NCBI GenBank assembly: GCA_003278445.1
Contig: QCFD01000002.1
Coordinates: 110,119-174,118, forward strand
DNA length: 64,000 nt
Source of the DNA: Prochlorococcus sp. AG-363-B05
GTDB lineage: Bacteria; Cyanobacteriota; Cyanobacteriia; PCC-6307; Cyanobiaceae
Direction: 5' to 3'
The notes under the pieces are model-generated. The model was not told where the DNA came from and did not search any database. It was given only the letters and a program-made list of their open reading frames with translations. A program made the translations under genes and the position numbers. This document shows, in pieces, positions 57,938 through 64,000 of this stretch; the stretch's first letter is position 1, and every line of letters starts with the position of its first letter.

Positions 57938-59323
57938 TTACGCTGAGGCTTTTTTATATTTTGACTGTAAAGATAATGCGATCGCGCATAAAGATAATGA
58001 AATTAATCCACAAAACTCTGTCCACCCTTTAAGTCCAAAATTACTAATAAATAATGGAGCTATAACAGTAATCAAGCCTCCCGAAAGAAGTGGTTGTAGA
58101 AATAATTGTTTAATTGAAAACACAGGTAATGTATTAGTGGAATTTCTAGGATCAGCCAATCTCAAAAGTAATAAACCACTTGCTGCAACTCCAGTTGCAT
58201 TTCCAAACTCTGCAATTGCTCTCTCAAACCACTCTTCTTTAAAAAATAATCTTGAGAAAACTAACATCCCCACAAGGTTCCAAATCAATCCCCCTAAGGC
58301 TAATATACTTATAGGGACCCAATAGTTAATTAATAATGGCAAATTCAACCCAGCCATTGCAGTTATTATAAGTAAGTCTGTTGAAAGTATCCCTATCTCA
58401 CGTTGAAAAAGTGATGATACTAAATTTGTATTTCCAGTTTTTTCAAGCGCAAATCTTATAAAGAATGATCCCATTAAAGCCAAAGGAAAAACAGGGAAAG
58501 CCAATATAACCTGTTGACTAATATCACCCAGATATATAGAAGACAACCTTAAGCAATAAAGTAAAAATATACCTACCAATACAGCTAATCCTGCTAAAGC
58601 AAAATTATATAAAAGCGACTTGATTTGCTCAATTGGGTTGAATTCCAGATCAAATTCATCCAAATCATTTTTCATCTCTTGTTCAACAGGAACTAACCAT
58701 CCGAAAGACCTGCCAATAACAACTAAACCACTTCCAAGCAAAGTAGACGCAAGCAACCCAACTGTTGCCATTGCGAAGCCCAGATCTAATCCCTCAGGAA
58801 AGCCTAGTTTTTTAAAACTTTCTCCCATAATTGCCGCAGCTCCATGCCCTCCTTCAAAACCAACTTCAATGATGCAACCCATAAGTGGATCAACTCCTAA
58901 ATAAGGAAGCAAAAATGACAAAACAATTATCCCTCCAACAACATATTGGCCAAAACCAAGCAAAAGGCCCAATAGAGCCTGAGAAGCTACTGGTTGCCAT
59001 AGCCCACTAACCCTTGGGATTGGTCTCCCAAGCATTAACGTCGCGAAGACTAAAGTAAGTAGAGGTGTTGGTAATTTCATCCAAATATTCAGGACCCTCT
59101 CTGGTAATAATGAGAAAGGCCCATAAGGACCAATTACAAAACCTATTGCTCCAATTAAAAGAGCTATTGGAATACCAAATCTCTCAAGCTTCATCGCCGA
59201 ATCCAATCTTCTACCGAGCGTTAAAATAATTCCGATAATTCCAAGCAAACCCAAAGATAGACTTAGCGTGGGAATAGCATTGATTTTATATAGGCCTTCA
59301 AAACCAAAAAACAATTGACTCAT
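57938..59323 (-). CDS. gltS: Sodium:glutamate symporter-like protein (GltS)
   Basis: 461 residues with about twelve membrane helices. GltS features: GCIIEVGFEGGHGAAAIMGESF (about 147-168), and a second inverted half with IAEFGNATGVAASGLLLLR near 362-380, the two helix-broken regions of the family. Na+-coupled glutamate uptake is the known activity; amino-acid uptake suits a nitrogen-poor ocean. ATG start. Stand-alone. Confidence 0.85.
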   Translation of the reverse strand: MSQLFFGFEGLYKINAIPTLSLSLGLLGIIGIILTLGRRLDSAMKLERFGIPIALLIGAIGFVIGPYGPFSLLPERVLNIWMKLPTPLLTLVFATLMLGRPIPRVSGLWQPVASQALLGLLLGFGQYVVGGIIVLSFLLPYLGVDPLMGCIIEVGFEGGHGAAAIMGESFKKLGFPEGLDLGFAMATVGLLASTLLGSGLVVIGRSFGWLVPVEQEMKNDLDEFDLEFNPIEQIKSLLYNFALAGLAVLVGIFLLYCLRLSSIYLGDISQQVILAFPVFPLALMGSFFIRFALEKTGNTNLVSSLFQREIGILSTDLLIITAMAGLNLPLLINYWVPISILALGGLIWNLVGMLVFSRLFFKEEWFERAIAEFGNATGVAASGLLLLRLADPRNSTNTLPVFSIKQLFLQPLLSGGLITVIAPLFISNFGLKGWTEFCGLISLSLCAIALSLQSKYKKASA

Positions 59324-59700
59324 CTATTCATTTGCTAAAGGAAATAAATGAAACCCTTAAAGAAGAATATCCCATATTAATATTTGATATCAAATGCAAT
59401 TTAGACTAGTATTATATCTCAATTAAGTCCTCTATTTAATTATAATAATAAGTAGCAATAATATTAATAGAGAATTAACTAAGGATTAAAAAAAAATTGA
59501 AAAGAAATTCATTAAAATATAACCCTAATAAAAAAATATATTGTCAGAATAGCTTAATCCAGAGAATCAATTTTGAACATTAATATGTTTTTTTCTTCCT
59601 ACTAAAATCTAATGAATATAACGATAATTTGATTATAAAAACTCATCACCTTTTCCATTAAATTTCAATTAAAAATAAAGCCCAATAAATCCTCTCAATA
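59324..59700. other. Intergenic region
   Basis: About 380 bases of AT-rich DNA between gltS start and the pcb terminator. The promoter of gltS should lie here. No small frame or repeat is convincing. Confidence 0.35.
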
Positions 59701-59731
59701 AAAAAGCCCCACTATATAGTGAGGCTTTTTT
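59701..59731 (-). terminator. Rho-independent terminator of pcb (bidirectional)
   Basis: Stem GCC-x-CACT...AGTG-x-GGC with flanking A-run and T-run on both sides, so it could stop transcripts from either strand. It lies 20 bases after the pcb stop. Typical for a very highly expressed gene. Confidence 0.75.
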
Positions 59732-59751
59732 ATTGAGTTAAACCTATTTAA

Positions 59752-60804
59752 CTACTTTAAAGATACTGATGCTGTATCTAAATTGCTTAAGGCATTAGTT
59801 ACTCGTTTAAAATCGAAGCCCATTGCCCTAAGAGCATGCCATAGATGACCTTGGATAAAGAAGAAACCAAAGTAATAATGAACATTAGAAAGCCAAGCAC
59901 GAGAAGTATGAGCTCCATTTGGAAGATCAACTGTATCTATCCAATAAGGGGAAATACCAAATTTCAGTGCTAATGGTTCTCCAAACCATTCAACTGGGTA
60001 AACAGTAGTATTTTGAGCACACCAGAATGCTGCGACTACTGCCATCCAGCCAATACCAGCTAGAGACCATGAAAGAATTGCTTCTGCAGAAAGAAGGCCA
60101 GATCCTTTGAACTTCGTATATTCACCAACTTGCTTAGTAGCGATATGGAAAGCTCCACCAGTTATTTCTAAGAAAGCCAAGAAAGCATGACCTCCCATTA
60201 CATCTTCCAAACTATCAATTGTAAGGAAGTCAAACTGATGATCCCAAATGTGACTCAAGTTAAGGTCATATTCAACCTGACGAATAGCACCAACAGCAGG
60301 ATCGTAAATTCCATGAATTCTGGCCCATTCAACGAACCAAATACAAGCAACACCAAAGAAAATTAAATGATGTCCAAGGATAAAAGTCTGGTTGTCTGGG
60401 TTATCCCATTCAAGTTTAAATTTCCTAGCCTGTGGCACGGAAGATTCCTGCATATCGCCAGAAAAAAGCAATGAATGCATTAATCCACCGGCGCCATAAA
60501 CCATGGACAAGACTAGGTGAACTACTGCAATAGAAACAACTGCAGTACCACCGACAAAAGCGCCAGTCTCATCAAAGCCTATACCTAAAGCTGCTAAATG
60601 AGGAAGCGCAATTAAAGGCTGATGACCCATTGGTACAGACGGGTCAAAACGAGCCAATTCAAATAAGGTGAAGGCACCAGCCCAGAAAGCAATCAAACCG
60701 GTATGAGCGGCATGAGCAGCAATAAATTTGCCTGAACGGTTGGTGACCCCTGAGTTACCAGCCCACCACCCGTAGGTGACACCTGGATTTCCATAGGTCT
60801 GCAT
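59752..60804 (-). CDS. pcb: Pcb chlorophyll a/b-binding light-harvesting protein
   Basis: Membrane antenna of Prochlorococcus, related to CP43/IsiA, binding divinyl chlorophyll a and b around PSI or PSII. 350 residues, six membrane helices, chlorophyll-ligand His in HAAHTGLIAFWAG, GHHLIFFGVACIWF, GGHAFLAFLEITGGAFH, and HYYFGFFFIQGHLWHALRAMGFDF. Starts MQTYGNPGVTYGWWAGNS; no clear Shine-Dalgarno. Low-light strains carry several pcb copies. The terminator at 59701 is directly downstream. Best organism marker here. Confidence 0.97.
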   Translation of the reverse strand: MQTYGNPGVTYGWWAGNSGVTNRSGKFIAAHAAHTGLIAFWAGAFTLFELARFDPSVPMGHQPLIALPHLAALGIGFDETGAFVGGTAVVSIAVVHLVLSMVYGAGGLMHSLLFSGDMQESSVPQARKFKLEWDNPDNQTFILGHHLIFFGVACIWFVEWARIHGIYDPAVGAIRQVEYDLNLSHIWDHQFDFLTIDSLEDVMGGHAFLAFLEITGGAFHIATKQVGEYTKFKGSGLLSAEAILSWSLAGIGWMAVVAAFWCAQNTTVYPVEWFGEPLALKFGISPYWIDTVDLPNGAHTSRAWLSNVHYYFGFFFIQGHLWHALRAMGFDFKRVTNALSNLDTASVSLK

Positions 60805-61180
60805 TAGAAGAGCTATTTTTCAAAACCGAACTGAGGTTACTGCAAATTCTCCAAATACTCATGTAAGAGAAAGAATCTGTAAATTTTTTTTATTATTTAA
60901 ATCCAATTCAACTAAAAAAATATCAAAAAGATAGTTTAAAACAAAACAAAACAAAACAAAACACAAAGGATTAACAACAAACAAAACGAAGCAAGCCTTC
61001 AAAAAAAGATTTTATAATTAAAGAATTGTTTGATACATAAAAAAATTCATATCAGGTATTCGAGACCAATAAAGCCTCAAAATCCATATAAATTCATCCA
61101 AATATGTAATTAATATAAAAGATTAATTTGGACTGATTATTTATAACTAATAAATAATTAAACACATTTGGATAACTATC
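60805..61180. promoter_or_regulatory. pcb upstream region with divergent small gene
   Basis: About 375 bases between the divergent starts of pcb and the 54-residue frame at 61181. It contains the AAAAC repeat (60937-60962) and should hold the strong pcb promoter; I cannot fix a -10 with confidence. Confidence 0.4.
60937..60962. repeat. Pentanucleotide AAAAC tandem repeat, about five units
   Basis: Consecutive AAAAC units upstream of pcb, about 135 bases before its start. Simple repeats vary by slippage and may alter spacing or stiffness of the upstream region. Confidence 0.75.
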
Positions 61181-61345
61181 ATGGATTTCCAACGAATTAA
61201 TAATCTAGAAATGGAGACGGAAGACCACTATAGAAAAAAAGCAAACTTTTATCGAACATCTCCTGAATACGGGAAAATGATTTCTCTTTATCCAATTCTT
61301 GAGACTTCTATCAAAGACTGTAAAGGTGAGAGTCTAGTAGCATAA
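61181..61345 (+). CDS. 54-residue soluble protein of unknown function
   Basis: ATG 61181 to TAA 61343-61345: MDFQRINNLEMETEDHYRKK continues with ANFYRTSPEYGKMISLYPIL and a short Cys/Ser tail. Good amino-acid composition against an AT-rich background, so probably real. Divergent from pcb. No family recognised. Confidence 0.5.
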   Translation: MDFQRINNLEMETEDHYRKKANFYRTSPEYGKMISLYPILETSIKDCKGESLVA

Positions 61346-61397
61346 GAAACTTTTTCTTGGAAATTGAATTCTTGCATGTCTTTAATAGCTTTTCTCA

Positions 61398-61640
61398 TTA
61401 TGCTGCCACTTGAGCAGTAAAGACTTCATTATCCTTAAAATATTCAAGAACCTCTTTACATCCGTCAACAAGATAAAAAGCTTTTGGTTTCCATGGTAAT
61501 TGTTTAGGATCATTTGAACTTTTCCAATGAGCTCCTGGTCTCAAATAGCCCTTTTCTCTCAAAATCTCTAAAATTTGTTCATCAACACATAAAATTTCGC
61601 TAGCGTCTTTCACTGACACCCATATAGAAGGTTCGGCCAT
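61398..61640 (-). CDS. Small protein with helix-turn-helix/excisionase-like N-terminus
   Basis: 80 residues. WVSVKDASEILCVDEQILEILREKGYL (roughly 7-33) fits the MerR/excisionase-type winged helix in which an alpha-turn-alpha leads to a GYL/Gx wing; then RPGAHWKS and a short helical tail. Might bind DNA, or be a stand-alone HTH fold with other function. ATG start (MAEPSIWV). No phage integrase nearby. Confidence 0.6.
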   Translation of the reverse strand: MAEPSIWVSVKDASEILCVDEQILEILREKGYLRPGAHWKSSNDPKQLPWKPKAFYLVDGCKEVLEYFKDNEVFTAQVAA

Positions 61641-61772
61641 TCTTGAACAAATCAGTATCCTTTTTCTAGCGTGAAAAGCTGAGCAAAGAAAGTAATTTAA
61701 GTTAAGGACATTTATTTTAAACGCAAATGAAAATCAGATTATTGATTAATCAGTTGAAAATCATATGTACAA

Positions 61773-61794
61773 TAAGGCTTAAGTAAGGCTTAAG
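61773..61794. repeat. Direct tandem duplication of 11 bases at a gene end
   Basis: TAAGGCTTAAG occurs twice head to tail. The stop codon of the minus-strand gene (61790-61792) lies inside the second copy, so the duplication extends the 3' end without altering the protein. Confidence 0.75.
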
Positions 61795-62128
61795 TATCGC
61801 AAAACCAAGGTCTAATAATTTTTTCAGTTATAGGAATAGTTAAGCCAGAATCAAGTGATGGATATATACAATTAGTAGTTATCAATTCATATTTATTATT
61901 AACTGACTTAGAAAAGATTGAATAGTCAATTTCGGACCAACCACATTCCCAAATAGATGTATCAATTAATTGAGACCAAGAAACTTTTACTACCAAACTC
62001 GAATCAAGCACAGACATTAATATCACCCATCTCTCCAGAAGCTTACCTCCATAGTTGATTGCTACAAAATGTATTTGACCCTCAATACAGAACTTACTAG
62101 TCCATGCTTTTGCTGGAGGCCAAGTCAT
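61790..62128 (-). CDS. 112-residue protein of unknown function
   Basis: 112 residues with ATG start; beta-rich composition: IEGQIHFVAINYGGKLLERW, VVKVSWSQLIDTSIWECGWSEIDY, TTNCIYPSLDSGLTI. Several Trp and Cys suggest a compact domain. Unrecognised, but plausibly conserved in picocyanobacteria. Ends in the 11-base duplication. Confidence 0.5.
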   Translation of the reverse strand: MTWPPAKAWTSKFCIEGQIHFVAINYGGKLLERWVILMSVLDSSLVVKVSWSQLIDTSIWECGWSEIDYSIFSKSVNNKYELITTNCIYPSLDSGLTIPITEKIIRPWFCDT

Positions 62129-62205
62129 AGAGATCTAAATATTAAAATATTAACTTTAAATACATTCTTCTTAAGCATTTTTTAACTACAAAAAAACAAA
62201 ATAAG

Positions 62206-62424
62206 TTATTTTATCTTTTTTATTTTCATATATTCATTTCTAATTGATTTTAATAAAGCCTTTTTTTTTCTCATTGATTCATCCTTTTCCCTCGTATCTA
62301 TTTCAAGTCTTTCCTCCTTGGTTAAGTCCATCCAATTCTTTATATCAAATTTATATTTGGTTTTTTCTTGAATTTTCTTTTTCTTTCTTCTGAAAATAGA
62401 GGTTAAGAACATTATTTCTGGCAA
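62206..62424 (-). CDS. Lys-rich small protein of unknown function
   Basis: 72 residues, very basic: RRKKKKIQEKTKYKFD near the start and KKKALLKSIRNEYMKIKKIK at the end. Start ATG 62424 or the internal MFLTSIF. Might bind nucleic acid or membranes by charge alone. No motif; the AT-rich context lowers confidence. Confidence 0.4.
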   Translation of the reverse strand: MPEIMFLTSIFRRKKKKIQEKTKYKFDIKNWMDLTKEERLEIDTREKDESMRKKKALLKSIRNEYMKIKKIK

Positions 62425-62696
62425 TAAAGTAAGAATAGTAAAAAATCTTTAATAATTTTTCTTATTCAAGCATCAATAATAGCCATTTATTTTTATTATG
62501 ACAAAATTTTAGCTCACTTCATCCAACAAAATCAAATTCAAAGAATTCATCCCATGCAGAGATTCATTCCAAATATCAAAAACCAATAAGTTCTAACTCA
62601 AGAGATCTATCTGCAACAACTCAAATAGTTTAAAACCAGCATAAATAACATTTTCAACTTTAAATAGCTCTAATTTATTAAAAGTTAATAATTAAA
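62425..62696. other. Intergenic region before hisS stop
   Basis: About 270 bases with no gene on either strand. Should contain the hisS 3' end untranslated region and a promoter for the small gene at 62206; no hairpin-plus-T terminator is clear. Confidence 0.35.
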
Positions 62697-63968
62697 TTAA
62701 TCAATTAATTTCTTAATTAAACGATCTAAATCCTTTCTAAGAAATCTATATTCCTCAATCCCATCTCCCTTTTCCTTCTCTCTTAGTTTCTTTACTAATA
62801 ATTGATCCTTTGACACCTCATCATCTCCTATAACTATTGCCCATTTGGCTCTACTTTTATCTGCACGTTTGAACTGTTTAGAAAAAGATGAGCTTGAATA
62901 GTCCAATTCAATGATTAAATTTGCTGACCTTAATTGACAAGTAATACTCAAAGCGATTTGCTCAGCTTTTTCACCTCTGTGAATTACATAAACATCTGGA
63001 ACTTTTGAATTTGAAATCTTATCTCCAGCAAGAATTATTAATCTTTCTATTCCAATTGCCCATCCAATTGCAGGTGTTCTAGGACCACCCAAATCACTTA
63101 TTAAACTATCGTAACGCCCTCCTCCGCATACAGTTGCTTGAGAGCCAAGATAATCACTTGTTATTTCAAAAGCTGTATGGGAGTAATAGTCAAGCCCTCT
63201 TACTAAGTTATTATTTACTTTATATGGGATATTTAATTTATTGAGTAAATCCTGTAAATAATCAAATCTAGTTTTACTCTCCTTAGACAAAAAATCACTT
63301 AAAGAAGGAGCGTGAAACAATAGTTCTTTTGTTGAACTATTCTTACTGTCTAATATTCTCAATGGATTAACATTTATTCTTTTCTGAGAATCTTCGTCCA
63401 ACAAATCAAATCTCTGATTTAACCAATCTTTCAACTTTTCTTTAAAAACATTTCGGTCTTCATTACTTCCAAGACTATTAATTTCTAAAGTCAATTCATT
63501 CAAGCCTACATCTTTTAGAAAGTCCCAAGCAATTGAAATAACTTCAGCTTCACTCATAACAGAAGCCAATCCAACAAATTCAACTCCAATCTGATGAAAT
63601 TGTCTTTGTCTTCCTGCTTGAGGACGCTCGTAACGAAACATTGGCCCCTTATACCAGAGTCTTTGAGGACCATTATTTAATAATCCATTCTGAACAATTG
63701 ATCTTGCAACAGAAGCAGTACCTTCAGGTCGCAAAGTGCAAGAACGACCTCCTCTATCTTCAAAGCTGTACATTTCTTTACCAACAACATCCGTATTTTC
63801 ACCTATACCCCTTAAAAACAATTCAGTTTGTTCAATGATCGGTGTTCTAATTTCTTGAATTCCAGCTCGACTAAAATGCTCTAGCGCAATTGATTCGACC
63901 TTCTGCCAGCAGCGACTCTGAGCTGGCAATAGATCTACCATGCCTCTTAAATTTCTGAAATTGGTCAA
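62697..63968 (-). CDS. hisS: Histidyl-tRNA synthetase
   Basis: Charges tRNA-His; class II synthetase. 423 residues from TTG 63968. Motif 2 [28 protein letters not shown] (in part, about 102-129), motif-1 [12 protein letters not shown], His-specific [14 protein letters not shown] (about 258-271) and GGGRYDSL, and motif 3 [12 protein letters not shown]-terminal anticodon-binding domain [13 protein letters not shown] present. The upstream context lies at the window edge; no ATG is in frame within the window. Confidence 0.95.
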   Translation of the reverse strand: MTNFRNLRGMVDLLPAQSRCWQKVESIALEHFSRAGIQEIRTPIIEQTELFLRGIGENTDVVGKEMYSFEDRGGRSCTLRPEGTASVARSIVQNGLLNNGPQRLWYKGPMFRYERPQAGRQRQFHQIGVEFVGLASVMSEAEVISIAWDFLKDVGLNELTLEINSLGSNEDRNVFKEKLKDWLNQRFDLLDEDSQKRINVNPLRILDSKNSSTKELLFHAPSLSDFLSKESKTRFDYLQDLLNKLNIPYKVNNNLVRGLDYYSHTAFEITSDYLGSQATVCGGGRYDSLISDLGGPRTPAIGWAIGIERLIILAGDKISNSKVPDVYVIHRGEKAEQIALSITCQLRSANLIIELDYSSSSFSKQFKRADKSRAKWAIVIGDDEVSKDQLLVKKLREKEKGDGIEEYRFLRKDLDRLIKKLID

Positions 63969-64000
63969 AGTAGCTTCAGCAAAATTATTTGTTGTTTGTT

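Overview
The window looks like a chromosomal segment of a low-GC marine Prochlorococcus. The strongest marker is a 350-residue Pcb chlorophyll a/b antenna protein (59752-60804). It is supported by several families largely confined to cyanobacteria or to cyanobacteria and plastids (DUF1651, DUF1824, DUF3531, DUF2811, CPP1-like, a lumenal pentapeptide protein, a DUF92/VTE6-type membrane protein), a plant-type lycopene cyclase, a LPOR-like reductase, and a B12-dependent ribonucleotide reductase. The very AT-rich spacers and many non-ATG starts fit a low-light clade resembling the NATL strains. That strain-level placement is inference.

Layout. 1-7300 is a sparse accessory-like stretch: a partial MTHFR-like gene, a nucleoside 2-deoxyribosyltransferase, and about a dozen small or orphan proteins separated by long AT-rich gaps. 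Several are under 60 codons, including a 47-residue twin-CX3C protein, and one carries an 11-residue (hendecad) tandem repeat. 7382-7570 is a GC-richer open frame without a start codon. 7.6-19.5 kb is dense core metabolism: purK, aroB, a MidA-like methyltransferase, a TPM-domain protein, a metallophosphoesterase and nadA reading away from each other, ctpA, ispG, a family-4 uracil-DNA glycosylase lacking most of its Fe-S cysteines, and an aspartate aminotransferase. 19.5-22.7 kb is a phosphonate/phosphite-type ABC importer (binding protein, ATPase, double-length permease). 22.7-33.6 kb holds an SGNH hydrolase, rsmE, an ATPase plus hslO, a CPP1-like protein, prfC, a methyltransferase, nrdJ with an upstream palindrome, and tRNA-Ser(TGA).

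33.6-45 kb has a gene-poor flank of the tRNA, a GT-C glycosyltransferase, a pentapeptide protein, a GMC oxidoreductase, a CbiX-like chelatase, a FAD oxidase and a metA-metY pair for direct sulfhydrylation of O-acetylhomoserine. 45-50.6 kb is the most unusual block: an APH-fold kinase and a large Rossmann protein face a StpA-like HAD phosphatase, followed by an ArsS-like radical SAM enzyme and a Fur-family regulator. 50.7-64 kb holds an isochorismatase-fold hydrolase, MscS, a LPOR-like SDR, crtL with a translationally coupled SDR, a GIY-YIG-like membrane fusion, a GST, a GltS-type transporter, pcb, small proteins and hisS.

How they work together. nrdJ depends on cobalamin, and CbiX belongs to tetrapyrrole/B12 metabolism. 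ispG and crtL supply and process isoprenoids for carotenoids beside the Pcb antenna. metA/metY form one methionine route. The Phn-like importer scavenges reduced phosphorus, but no catabolic enzyme for it lies in the window. No CRISPR array, transposase, integrase or rRNA was seen.
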